NCBI GenBank assembly: GCA_963922205.1
Contig: CAWUHX010000070.1
Span: forward strand, 1,205,604 to 1,269,603
Length of the DNA stretch: 64,000 bases
Reading direction: 5' to 3'
DNA from: Romanomermis culicivorax
Lineage: Eukaryota; Nematoda; Enoplea; Mermithida; Mermithidae
Part shown: one piece after another, positions 23,231-63,899 of the stretch
Layout: every line of letters starts with the position of its first letter
Numbering within the stretch: position 1 is the first letter of the stretch
Made by a program: the position numbers and the translations under genes
Notes under the pieces: generated by a model
Databases searched by the model: none
Told to the model about the DNA's origin: nothing
The model's input: the letters and a program-made list of their open reading frames with translations, nothing else

Positions 23231-24673
23231 CATACCTGTAAGAGGTCCGACCAGTTGGGGAGAGGGTAAACCCAAGTATTTGGGGTGGGGGCATAGTTTT
23301 TTTTTAGCATTTTACAAGCCATGGCTTGTTGGACTGACAAAATGGCTTGTAGAATTTTTGTCCAACAAGCCAAAATGGCTTGTCAGAATTTTTTGAGTCA
23401 TGTGTTTGATCATATCGGATACAGAAAAGATGCATTTTGGTGCATTTTAGAAGGTCATAATCTCAAAATTTTCTGGCGCTTCGTGCCGGTTATAACTTAA
23501 ATAAGCATTATTATTTATTTCCTAGCTCAGGCGCCGCTTCTAACATGTCTGCCTTCACTTATCATTTAATCTTTAATAGTTTTAATCATCTTAAACGTAT
23601 TATCTCATGTTTTAATTAGTAATCTTCAATATTTCATCTTGATATTTTTGATTTCATTTTTTGATTCACATTTTTCCCTTGACACATTTTTTGAGAAAGA
23701 TCAATAACGTCAAGTCTGTAAACTTTTTGAAGCGATTATTCCTTTCTTAACGTAAAATCAATTCAAAAGCTTCGTGGAAGTAATTTTCGGAAATTTCTAC
23801 TCTTCTTACTCATATCTTTTCGGCCAAGTTCATGAGAGTGTGAGAATAAAATGATGGTTTTAAAATTTTTCAAACATAAAATTCTAGAAATTACGACTTT
23901 TGAACAGAAAATTCGAATCTGATTCTTCAAATAAGTGTTTGGAAAATTGATTTTCCAACATCGCAGAATGTCAATACCCAAAAAAATTTTCCGGCGTTTC
24001 AGGCAGGAAAGATTAATAGCTTTTTTGGGCTCTCACTTGTCATCATAGACGACTTAACCGTCGATTTCTCATGTAATTCAAAGTCATTATGTTCTTGGAT
24101 AGTTTGCTGGAAAATATGTTCCACAATGCTTGTAGATTCGACTTCGATCAAACTCAAAAATTTCAAAAGTTTCCTGAATATTAATGAATTAACGGCTCTA
24201 AAATGTTATTGAATAAATGTTGAATGACATCTGTTTTTTGATCGATTGCCGTGATGCTCAATATATACATTTCTTTAAAAAATAACCTAGCATTGGAATT
24301 TATTCACGTATACTGATATTATAAAATTGGCTTGTAAAAATTTGGAATGGCTTGTAAAATTTTAGGTCAACAAGCCACTTGGCTTGTGACTCTTAGGTCA
24401 AAAAAAACCCTGGGTGGGGGCCCCAACATTTTCAAAATTTTGGGGAGAGGGTCGAAAAACACCCAAAGAAGTCGAAAAAATTTCGAAAATTTTCCCAAAA
24501 AAAGACAAAAAAACACTTTTTTTCCTAATCTTTCCCCATTTTTTCAAGTTTGGGGGGGGTTGGGTATAGGGTTAACCAAGTTGGGGGTGGGGGTTCCAAC
24601 ATTTGGGTGTAGGTTTCGACCAAGTTGGGGGGTGGGAGTCCTCCCCCCAAACCTCCCCACAATTACAGGTATG
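23231..24673 (-). mobile_element. MITE family A (inverted) hosting a second element
   Basis: Ends are CATACCTGTAAGAGGTCCGA and CCCACAATTACAGGTATG. The flanks GTAAAGTT and GTAAAGCA match 6 of 8 if the element starts one base earlier. The interior is split by 23292-24412. Confidence 0.65.
23292..24412. mobile_element. hAT-like element, ACAAGCCATGGCTTGT word family
   Basis: It begins CATAGTTTTTTTTTAGC and ends GGTCAAAAAAAACCCTG, with a perfect 8-bp TSD GGTGGGGG (23284-23291, 24413-24420). Subterminal words include ACAAGCCATGGCTTGT, AATGGCTTGTAGAATTTT and CAACAAGCCACTTGGCTTGT. The core (23445-24145) is an inverted copy of 13650-14344. Confidence 0.85.
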
Positions 24674-24779
24674 GTAAAGCATGTCAACGATACAGTTCTC
24701 ATGGATTTATCCGTTATTTTATTTAATAATAATAATAATTTTATTAGGTCGAAAATAATACGCAGTAAATATAAGGAAT

Positions 24780-26160
24780 AAATATACGTGAAAGGCATAA
24801 CAGCTGAAGAAATTAGCGAATTAAGTTACATTTCTAAGAAAGGTATCAGATTTACCCTTTTAAGTCTATCAGAAAAATTTTCTGCACTCATAGCATTTAC
24901 AGTACTTTCATCAAGGAAATTCCAAGCCCGGATTAGATTTCTGTGGTTCCGATTAGATAGAATTATCCAATTTTATTTAGTTGTTGGTCCGGCGCCGAGC
25001 GCGGGAAAAATTTTTGGATTTTCACTTTCTAAAACGCTGGAAAATAAACCTTCACAACGTTGAGAAATAAATGAAAATCAAACTGATGAAGTGTAATTTG
25101 TTCCGAATTCCGGCGCGAAGCGCCGGAAAAATTTTTGGGTTTTTATATTCTAAAACGCTGGAAAATAAATCTCTCTCTAACAGATATTCATGAACAGAAG
25201 TTCTAAAATCGCAGTCTAAAATGATGTCTCCAATTTCCATCTTCAATAAACGCAAAGTTCAGGTTGCAAACGTTTAAAAAATTACAAGCATCCAGAGAAA
25301 TAATTGAGAGAATTGATGAAAAATCTCTATTTTCGGCGACATAATTGACTGTTAACGATTAGAAAATGAAACGAGCTAACTTGATTAATAGAAACTGTTG
25401 AGCATTAATTAGTAAGTCGAAGTGGATATGCTAACAGCCGCGCCTGATGGAAAATATTTATCATTATACCCATGAACGGCACGAAGCGCCGGAAAATTTT
25501 GAGATTTTGACCCTTTTAAGTCCACTAAAACGCATTTTTTCGTTTTTGAATTCCCCAAAATTTTTTCCACAATGAGAACCATACCCAAAATCTTTTTCCT
25601 CAAAAGACCCCATTTCAGGAAAAACGGTGGAGCTAACTCGATTGATAGAAACTGTTGAGCATTGATTCGTAATCGTAAGTGGTTGTAGATATGCCAACGG
25701 CCGTACTTGATAGACAATAGTGACTATTATACCCATGACCGGCGGAAAATTTTGAGATTTTGCTTTTCAAGTCCACCAAAATGCATTTTTTCGGTTTTGA
25801 AATTTGAATTCTCCAGAATTTTTTCCACAATAATAACCATGCCCAAAATTTTTACCTCATTTCGAAATTTTTTTCAAAAGATGCCATTTGAGGAAAAAAC
25901 GGTATCGAAATTATGTTTTAAACACTGTTTTTTCGCCAAATCGGTATTTTTTGCGACAAAAATCTGGAGATAAGAAAAAGTTTTAGACTCCGTCGCCAAA
26001 TAGCGGAAAAATTTTACGATTTTTAAGTCCAATTGTATTTTTTCAATATTTATTTTTCAAAGTATCTTGGGGGAATTTTTTGGCGTTCCACCATAATATT
26101 CTCTCTTTTTATATTTGCTTACTTTTGTTTTCGACTAGTAAAGCAAATCAAATCAAAAAA
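24780..26160 (+). repeat. GGCGCGAAGCGCC palindrome repeat array
   Basis: Units occur at 24989 (GGCGCCGAGCGCGGGAAAAA), 25110 (GGCGCGAAGCGCCGGAAAAA), 25479 (GGCACGAAGCGCCGGAAAAT), 25740 and about 25995. Most units are followed by TTTTGG or TTTTGAGATTTT and a CTAAAACGC(T)GGAAAAT-like block. ATATGC(T/C)AACGGCCG or GCTAACAGCCGCGCC recurs upstream. No genes were recognised in this stretch. Confidence 0.6.
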
Positions 26161-26161
26161 C

Positions 26162-27947
26162 CATACATGTAACGGGGCACTGAAGTCTGAGGGGTCGGCA
26201 GGGCTTTTTGAAGGCCAATTTGGAGCCATGGCTCCTAAAAATTTTGATTGGCTCCTAAAAATATAGCGGCACAAACCAAATTGGCTTGTAAAAAGAGCCT
26301 AACCACCCTTCTTGATTAGGCTATAGGGCCTCCTGTGCGGAGATGCATTTTTAAATGAAAAATACCGAAAATTTCAATTATTTATGATTCTTGGTATTAT
26401 TTCTGTTGTGCGGTTAGAAAATGTCATCCTAGCTTATGCTTATAGCTTTCAGAAACCAGCATCTTATGGATGAATGTTTGACCTTCTATTGTTTTTTTCA
26501 CGTATTTGACAAAAATCAAGATTTTTCTAGATTAATTTTACAAAATCATTTTGCGGGGCTTTAGAATTTTCGGGTTTAGTTAACTTTTTGAATTTGGAAA
26601 ATGATTAAAACAACATCAGCATGGGAAAATGGTAGAGGTTCTTGCTGTCTGAAGAAGTCGTTCAGATTCATTGTTGCTTGCCTAATTTTTGAATTTTAGT
26701 TTGCGACACTGGAAACACATTGAATTCACTGAAAAAACAGGCTCTCCATGCACGAAAAAATATTAAAAGTATTCATTTTCAAACGCTATATATAGAATAT
26801 CATAATCTAAAATTTTCTTTCAGTGCTAAGCACCGGAGATATTCAAGTCCGAAGTAAAATATCTATCGCGCTTTTTTATGTTATAGAACATGTGAAAACA
26901 ATCGCTTTTGATAAATAATTGTGATAGGTAAATTACTGGCTCCAGATATATAAGATCCAGAATAGAGGTAAAATGTTTGGCCTCTTCCGCCAATCAAATG
27001 GTGAAAAGATCGGTCATCGGCAGTTGCAGTAGAACGTGCTGAAAAAATGCATTTTCCGACATTTTAGAGGCCTCGAAATCAAATTTTTTTGGCGCTAGAC
27101 ACTGAGTAAGTTACTTTAGCCAGACTTTTGATTTCTCACCCAAAACTCAAGAAATTCATTTTTAAAAGTCAGGAACTGACGCGAAGTGAATGAAATACAA
27201 GGGAAGTAACTTTTAATTATTTTTCAGATGAAATTAAGCGAATTTGTCAATTTTAGAGTGAGCGACTAAAAAGTAATCTGTGCAACCAAATTTTTCCTCA
27301 AGTTGCAGATCAAACTGGCTTGTGCGAGAAAACCCTGATGATTGATTTGAATAATAATGGATCTTATTTGTGAGCCTTATTATTCTGTGTGGGATTAAGA
27401 ATGTATTCGAAATGATTGATCTGTTATGTGGGCTTCTACTTTGAATTTGAAGAGTGTTTTTGACTAAATTTGTTGAAATAACTGTCTTTTTACTACCACA
27501 TTTATTTACAAACTTTTTAATTTTGGCTTGTTGAAATTCCTATTGGCCTGTAAAATTTTGATCTTAGGAGCCAGATGGCCTGTCGAGAAAAAACCAAAGA
27601 TACCTTGGGGTCGGGCAACTTTTTTGAGGCTGGAGGTCACTTACTCCCAAAATTTCAGGGGGAGAGGTCTCTGAAGGTAGGACTTTGATTTTTTCACAAA
27701 AAAAGTCCGAAAAACGGTTCGAAAAATTGTAATTTTTGTTTTTCGACCATTTTTTTGCTCGAAAATTGACAATTTTCATTAAAAGTTAACATTTTTCAGT
27801 GTGTTTCCAACCAAACTTATGGAGGTCCTTATGATCACCATATGACTGGTCGTAGGATTGAAAAATCCTGGGGGTCGCCCAATGACTAGTCGTATGGTCG
27901 ACGATTTCTAGGAGGCTCTTATAGCACTCCCCCCAATTGCATGTATG
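26162..27947 (-). mobile_element. MITE family B (inverted) hosting a second element
   Basis: Left end is CATACATGTAACGGGGCACT; right end is CCCCCCAATTGCATGTATG. The interior GACTGGTCGTAGGATTGAAA (about 27845) matches the reverse complement of the family B core. It is split by 26199-27606. Confidence 0.65.
26199..27606. mobile_element. hAT-like element, mixed GGAGCC/GGCTTGT words
   Basis: It begins CAGGGCTTTTTGAAGGCC, and GGGGTCGG occurs at 26191-26198 and 27607-27614 as a perfect 8-bp TSD. Subterminal words include GGAGCCATGGCTCCTAAAAA, CCAAATTGGCTTGTAAAAA and, on the right, GGAGCCAGATGGCCTGTC. The right terminus (GAGAAAAAACCAAAG...) is degraded and does not mirror CAGGG. No transposase is visible. 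Confidence 0.6.
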
Positions 27948-30415
27948 CTTCAAAAGTTCTAGAGTATCAGGGTACAAAAATTTTTTCTGGAAAAATGATT
28001 CAAATGCAATCTATGATTGATTCTTCATTTTGGCTAAGCACAAATATCTCAGCAGCCGAATATACAATTTGGGTTTTTCTCGCTTTGGCTTTCTGTTACT
28101 TTTTTCTTACTATTTATTTTGACATATTCTTATCATAAGCTGACGACCCAAAAGTCAAAAAATTTTGTTTTTCTTCATTTTTGGTAAATAATTGAATGCA
28201 AAAGCATGAATATGTTTAGAAAAGCTCAAAAATTCATTAATAAAACATATGGTGGCATTTGTAAGCGAAAAAACGATGGCGAAAGGGTCTCCGCGAAAAA
28301 ACCCAGTGGTTTTAAATATGTGCATTTTTGCGGCACACTTCATTTCTTCTCCAAATGGATATCTCCCCATTTAGTGAAAGAAGTCAAAAATTTTTCTCTA
28401 TATTTTCGCTAAATTTTTACGATAGACTATTTTATTCTGTTTAAAACAACGAATTATACTCAAAAAGTCTAGCTTTTCCCTCAAAAATGAAAAAAATGAA
28501 ACTTTCGAACACATTCCAAGATTTGAGCTTTAATTTTTTAGTTTAGACATACCTGTAGATGGGGGATTAATGGAGGAAATTGTCCCTCCTAAAATGTTTA
28601 ATCGTGCAGGCAGTTGTCGACGACTTTCTCCCCGAACTTACAGCCACCCCTCCTACCGGCCGGAAATCGACGAAAAATACTTATTCTTTGGTCGTAAATG
28701 TCTTTTTTGGAGGGAAAAAACGAAGAATTATAGATCAGTACACGGCACTTCGCGATAAAATAATGCTTTTAAACCAAAAATTCATTGATCGCGGGCGTGT
28801 TTTGTCCATTTTTGGTCAAAAGTTTTTTTGCGCATTTGCTGACTTCTTCCCTCAAACATTTGGAAATTTGGCTACTTCCTCCCTTTAAAAGTGGCTTTTA
28901 TCGTGTACGCGATTGGTCGGACCCAAGGATGTTCAGACCTGGGCGAAGCTAGAAATCAACGATCCTTCACAAAGTCGAGCAAAACAAAATTATGTTAAAT
29001 AATTTAGAATTAAAAATAGACATTAAAAATTCAAAAATTAGTATCCTTCATTTTGCAAGAACTTCTTAGCACCGATGTTTCAATCATTTTTCAAACGCAA
29101 GAAATTTAGAAAATTCAAAAATGTTTGAAACCAGGAAAAATATTTTCTGGAAATTAATTGCTGTTATTTTTATTTTCGTAAAATATCCAAATTAAATATC
29201 TGAGATCACTTATTAAAAAGTCAGAAGATACATTGATGAAAACTATTGAAGCTTAACTAATTCTTGAAGTAGACAACGTAGGAACGGCCGCACACCTGAG
29301 CTGGATTAGAAGAATGGTTTAAACCTTCTATAATGCACCTTTTCGGTCTAGTTGAAACCCTAAAATTTTTTCGTAGTTTTTTCGAAAGAGCCTAGATTTT
29401 TTTCGCATTTCCAAAACTTTTTTTCGTCAACAACACCGATTTTGCGAAAAATAGCGTACTTGACTAAATATGGCGCTCATGATCCGCAACCTTTGATGAC
29501 TAACCAAATCAAAAAATGTATACTTTGTGTTGGTATAAGCCTAAACAATGGAACTAGAGACTCATCACCGCCTTTTTGTTAACCCGAGCAAAAGCACCAC
29601 CATTTTGTGTTAAACGATTTCTCCCAGAAATGCGTCTTTCCTAAATAAATTACTCCAAAGATATTATGGTCCATCCAAGCCTTGCAAAATGACCGAAAAT
29701 CATGGCCAAAATAAATCGTCTCAAAATGTATCCCTAAATGAACGCTTTAAATTCTCAGTCGGATGTTTTAATAATTATCCTCAGGCCTATAGGCAGAGGG
29801 GGACTGGGGGAGGCATTGTCCATTTCTTTAAGAAAACGTCGTCAGAAATGCCAGTTCTATAGTAAGTTGAGAGAAAAAAATGTGTGGCCTCCCACCGAAA
29901 AAATTCCTGGCTGCGGGCCTGATAATCCTTATAAAAATTCATGTATTCATGAAATTCATTCAGTTTGGACAACTCCAGGCTGGAGAAAATTTCTGCAGAT
30001 TGATGCGAAGTCTCCATCTGCAGAAATCCAAAAAAGATGCCGAAGATTACCGTTTGGAAAATGATATAGCGTAGTTCAAATAATGCAAATTCAACGTTTG
30101 ACTGATAAATGAAAATTATTCACTGTGATTTATTATTAATATCAATTCATAATCTTTTTGAGCTCTCAAACGCACCAAAATGCATGTTTTCATCAATTCT
30201 GACGGTATGAACGCCCAAAATAATTTCCGTTTGGTGCAGAAAATGCTCAAAAGAGTTTTCCGCACTGCCAAAAAAATTCGCTCTGTGCGGTTGATCCCAG
30301 CCATTTTTTGTGAATAATGATCTTAAAATATTTCAGCGACTATAGCATTTAATCGGTAATCAAGTGATTCTGAATTTCTATTACCCTCCGTTAGTGCCTT
30401 GTATTTTTTTGTACC
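27948..30415. other. Gene-poor stretch upstream of MAGI
   Basis: It holds a diverged family A copy (about 28548-28935; starts CATACCTGTAGATGGGGG), repeat text with ACGGCCGCAC at about 29284, and a family D MITE at 29782-29921. A 102-aa + strand ORF at 28580 lies within the diverged MITE and is not supported as a gene. I see no exon or clear promoter element. Confidence 0.4.
29782..29921. mobile_element. MITE family D, 140 bp
   Basis: Termini are CAGGCCTATAGGCAGAGG and CCTGGCTGCGGGCCTG, flanked by ATTATCCT and ATAATCCT (7/8 TSD). It is related to 22271-22461 and lies 0.5 kb upstream of the MAGI ATG. Confidence 0.75.
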
Positions 30416-59681
<29,266 letters not shown>

Positions 59682-60293
59682 GGCTAAATTTTTTTTCGGA
59701 AAAGTAGGATAAATGTTTAAAATCAAAAATGTGATATTTTTCTAGAAATCCTTCTATTTTTAACGCTGCAGTTTGGAGAACTTTTTCGGTAAGCATACGT
59801 GTTGTCTTGTGTTTTTATGTCAAAAACTGATTTGAAAAGAAGAATCAGATATTTTCAAGTATGCTTGGAATGAAATAACACACAACTTCATGAAACGTTC
59901 CGCAGTAAAATATTTTGTAAACAATTTCGATATCACTAAAACTGCGAAAAGATGCACGTGCCTGAGACAGACTTATAAATTTAAAAAAGAAAGCGTTGTT
60001 TTTAAAATAGTTGTGCGTACAGCTGTTACTGTAGAATTTGTTGCTTATTGAAAAGGTGGTTTAGTTGACTCTCAAAATCTAGTTCCGTGTTGCGTGTGAT
60101 TGATGAAAATGACACCCTGTAAAATTTTAAACAGCCCCTCTAAAAAACCGCCTAATCTTTCCCGCAGAACCCGGAGTTCCGTTACAATTATTGGTTTATG
60201 TATAAACCGGTTTTGTTTGTCATACTTTTGCACGTGTTACACTGGACTTGATGTAAATTTTCGACATTTTCTTACAGTCCAAATTTTTTCCAG

Positions 60294-60406
60294 ACGAACC
60301 CAACTACGGAATCGTGAGCAACGGCTCTCCGTACAAAAATGATCAAAGTACGTCGTCGATGAACGACCGAAACACCGCTAATTCGTTATGGAGCAGAAAT
60401 ATGTGA
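60294..60406 (+). CDS. Alternative last exon of MAGI
   Basis: TTTTTTCCAG|AC opens a frame with NYGIVSNGSPYKNDQSTSS and ends WSRNM then TGA. It needs one preceding base. The donor GTA G|GTCAGT at 59379 inside exon 21 supplies it, giving a 1,365-aa isoform instead of the 1,428-aa one that reads through to TGA 59681. Codon use (TCG, ACG, CCG) matches the rest of the gene. Confidence 0.55.
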
Positions 60407-61235
60407 AAGCGCGTCTTCCATTCTATCTACGAGGATCGGAATCTACAATGTACAGATTTTTGTAAAATTATAATTTTTACAAATTTTCCTCGAAGTAACT
60501 TGCCGTCAGAAAGTTATTGAAAAAAATGTCATTCTATGTATTTATAAGCGTTTTATATATATGTAAATTCCGCCCTTGAATATCTAAAAATCTTCTACTT
60601 ACGAAACGGCGTTTGTTACTTTTTTTAGCTATACGCAAATGCAAATTGAGCCGAAATTATTTTTTAAATTCGTTTTTTACAGCGGATCGAACGATTTTTA
60701 TCATTTTGGTCCGGAACATATTTTAATCGATTATTAAAATTTGACGTATAAATTCGTTTTTTCTACAGCTTATATCGCTCAGTTGGATAATGTCTTAAAT
60801 TTGAGTATATATATCATCTTTTACAATTTTTAGCAGCTTTTTTCACCTGAGGCTTGGTTTCCTGAAATTCTGAAACGTGCATAATATTTCTACAATATGA
60901 TAAAACGGGATGTCCACGCGCATTCCAGGTTCATTTGAAAAATGACTTTACAGTGAACTTGCATTGCAACGGTGGTTCATGAAATGGTATCTACACTTGA
61001 TTTAAATATTCAGATATCTCAAAAAATGGTGCTAATCTATAGTAACCAGAACTGATCAGAGGTGGTCTTTCGCGTTGGTCAGGAACTAATGCGTGTCCCA
61101 AATTGACAGACTGAACTGAACACAAAACCCAGAATCTTGTGGTTATGAATTATTTTTTAGATTGGAGGAAAACAACAAAATTTGAAATCATTCATTGAAA
61201 ATATATAAAAACGGCAAGTTTTACAGCCAAACCCA
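60407..61235. other. Probable MAGI 3' flank
   Basis: AT-rich and non-coding by eye. A canonical AATAAA close to either MAGI stop is not obvious; ATTATAATTTTTACAAA and TATATATGTAAAT stretches could serve as variant 3'-end signals. Confidence 0.35.
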
Positions 61236-61239
61236 CATC

Positions 61240-61970
61240 AACGAAACTCGAAACAACACCGATTCTCAATATAGCGAAATCTAAATACAACGATTCTCAA
61301 TAATAAAAGCGAATAGTAAAAAGTTCTATGCATTAGATTAAACGCACACATCATTTTTATAATAAATATGCAAATTAGGAATATTAAGTCTGCATTTGAC
61401 CATCTAAGTTTCACATGCTTTTGTGCTGCAGATGCACGAACGGACCATTCCAAAATCACAAAAACTAGGAACATTTTTGGGAAACGTCTAAAAAACGAAA
61501 ACAAAAAATTATTATAAGGATTCCCGATCAAAGTTGTTTTGAATGGAGCTTAATTGCAAAAAATTCTAATTAATGAAACAAATAAAACAAAATGAATAAT
61601 CAAATAAAGTTGAAATAATTGAGCAGTAAGGGTAGGACAAATAATAAAAAAAATGAAAAGGAAAATAATGTAGTAAAAAGTGGGTAAAAAATAGAACAAA
61701 AGTACACAACCTGAAAAAATTAAAGAAAAAGAAACCAGATCGGAATGGAGGACCAAATAGGCCATGCACCAAACCGTCTACCCCCAATCACCGTTCTCAC
61801 ATTCTGAAGATAACTTTTCGAAAATTCGTTATTTTAGGAATCTGTTCTGAGATTCCGCTGTTTTAACAATCGCCGTTTTGAGACCTCGCTTATTTGAGAA
61901 TCGCTATTTTGAAAATCGCTGTATTTAGTCTCGCTGTTTTGAGTTTCGCTGAATAGGAGTGAAACCAGTT
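61240..61970. mobile_element. Foldback-type element with GCGATTCTCAA words (copy 2)
   Basis: The left end (61245-61320) repeats AACACCGATTCTCAATATAG-type words; the right end (61830-61965) repeats the inverse, e.g. GAGAATCGCTATTTTGAAAA and CTCGCTGTTTTGAG. The central TTTCACATGCTTTTG, GCACGAACGGACCATTCCA matches 20235-20310. The - strand ORFs inside (up to 97 aa) look fortuitous. Confidence 0.6.
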
Positions 61971-62556
61971 TTTGTGTAGAAGCCATACTTTTTGCTCATG
62001 ATTATCAAAATGCACGATTCTCAAACAACGGAAGCTCCCTGATTAGTCCGTTGAGTCTTCGTTTTTTACGAAAATTAACACAAAAGAGGCGTGCAATTAC
62101 CGCTCATATTAAACTGTGTACAAAATTTTAAAGCTGAGAAACTATGGTTAAATCACAATCGAAAAAATTTCTGCTGCATTGACAATGTTTTATGCAAAAC
62201 TTCGTTTTTGGAGTAGTTACTGCTGCAGTTTTTGCCATCAATTTTTCGTCATAGTATTTCTTATTCTAAAGATAATATATTGGAACTAAAATTTGATGGA
62301 TCCACTGGCACTTGCAAGAATTTTCCTCGAAATTTATGGAGCACTCAGTTTCAGATCAGTGAATCATCCGCCAACACATTAAAAACTTGAAATACGTTGC
62401 ATAATTTTTAATGAGTGGCCAACTTCGCACAATTTTAAGCACTGTTGTGTAAAGTGAAGTGTCAATAGGGCACATGGTTTGAAATAAATGGTGTAAATTG
62501 GAGTCACTTTGAAATTCACGTTAGGAAATATAACACTCATAACGAATAACTGCTAC
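61971..62556. other. No feature seen
   Basis: AT-rich sequence without recognisable coding potential or repeat termini. Confidence 0.4.
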
Positions 62557-62803
62557 TATAGTCTGTTTTTCCTAAAATGCTTCCGAATAATGAAAGTGGA
62601 AAGCAAGTAGTATTTCAGATTTTTGCGATTTTCTGACAAACAAAATACCATGTAGGACTGGAAATCTGTGAGCATTGACCTAACCTTTAGCAATTTTTCG
62701 AGTGAAAAATTTTACAAAAAGAATTTTATGTAAACGATTTTGACGACAGTACTGATTTGTGTCACTTTTCTATTTGGGAGCATTTTATAAAAAACAGACT
62801 ATA
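62557..62803 (-). mobile_element. Mariner-type MITE (family F), inverted intact copy
   Basis: This 247-bp element runs from TATAGTCTGTTTTTCCTAAA to TTTATAAAAAACAGACTATA and is the reverse orientation of 19490-19738. It is bounded by TA on both sides. Confidence 0.8.
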
Positions 62804-63033
62804 GGTGGGTAGACACTTCGACAAAAAGTTTTGAACTTTTTTGGGTCCTTTTGTACGAGATTCTCTATTTTTCCAATTTTCTCGTTTTCTTCTTTGCTCC
62901 CTGTGTAGCTCATTCATTTTCTTCGATTGCTATCTTTTCGCAAGTGGAAAGATCAATTAAAAATTGAAATGCTTTTCAAGGTATCTAAAATATACCAAGC
63001 GCGAATAAATTATAGGAAACCGTTTGCCCAAAA

Positions 63034-63102
63034 ATGGATAGTTTACGCGATTCTAGGACGAAAAGATTCTTCGGGGACGAAAAGCTGGAATGGAGAGAAG
63101 CG
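63034..63102 (+). CDS. Probable first exon of an unidentified gene
   Basis: ATG opens MDSLRDSRTKRFFGDEKLEW and REA, ending at GCG|GTAAAC in phase 0. Composition is coding-like. A phase-0 continuation after TTTCCAG at 63273 reads AALKNVIRAWKRTQKAAFSS (about 63286-63345). I do not recognise the protein. The gene would run off the right edge. Confidence 0.35.
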
Positions 63103-63716
63103 GTAAACGCCGCACACATTCTAAAATTCCTAATATGAAAAGAGTAAGCACCGAAGAATATATATATATATTTCACTCCATTCTTCTTCTCGCCGCATTT
63201 GGAACATTGCGTAATAATTAAGAGGAGGCGCTTTTGTTGCTCATTTTCTTTAAAAGTCGAAAAAAATTTCCAGCTTTTTATACTCGCGGCTCTTAAAAAT
63301 GTCATCCGAGCCTGGAAACGAACGCAAAAAGCCGCTTTTTCATCATATTTTTCGCCGAAAAATGATGCCATCTTTCTTCTAAACCAAAAAATTAGAATAT
63401 TATTTTATCGACGACGAAGCGATTAGGATTTTTGTTATTTTCTTATCGATTCAATTTTTTGTATTTTTTTCTTTGGAAAAATATTAAAATTTACGGCCAT
63501 TTATGAAGAAAAATTGAATGCCTATCTTTTCCGAACGTCGAAAATAAAACATAATGAAACGACTTTTCAAGAAAGTTTTTGCCGGCCAGATTTAAAAAGT
63601 GGGTGATTTTTTGCGATAAAAAGGCAAGAAGAAGTTTTCCGCAGAGAATAATTCTCGTTTATTTTTCTAAAACTCAAGGAAAGATTATGTTTCATGAGGA
63701 ATATTCTTCATTCAAG

Positions 63717-63852
63717 CTTCAAAGGCAAAGCATCGACTTCTTGTTCGAAATTCAACGAAGTTATCGTCAATGATAACGCCGCCGATGACGACGCGCTTTC
63801 GAACGAACTATACGATATTACGGATGATCAGTTGCAAAATTTAGAATATGAA
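63717..63852 (+). CDS. Probable internal exon of the same unidentified gene
   Basis: After TTCATTCAAG, the frame reads an acidic stretch NDNAADDDALSNELYDITDD, then QLQNLEYE, and ends at GAA|GTAATT. The start phase (one base carried) does not directly fit the exon at 63034, so at least one exon boundary is missing. Confidence 0.35.
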
Positions 63853-63899
63853 GTAATTTTATGAGAGGGTTTCTTTGATCTTCTGAAGAGTAACCTTCC

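Noticed and set aside
24347..24781. 144-aa + strand ORF
   Set aside because: It crosses the junction of two nested MITEs, so it cannot be an ancestral coding frame.
28580..28888. 102-aa ORF with a gene-like stretch (AVVDDFLPELTATPP)
   Set aside because: It sits in a diverged family A MITE starting CATACCTGTAGATGGGGG. GTCGACGA is part of the related family B core. No splice context.
60100..60342. 80-aa ORF overlapping the last MAGI exon
   Set aside because: It is in a different frame from the phase-consistent exon 60294-60406.
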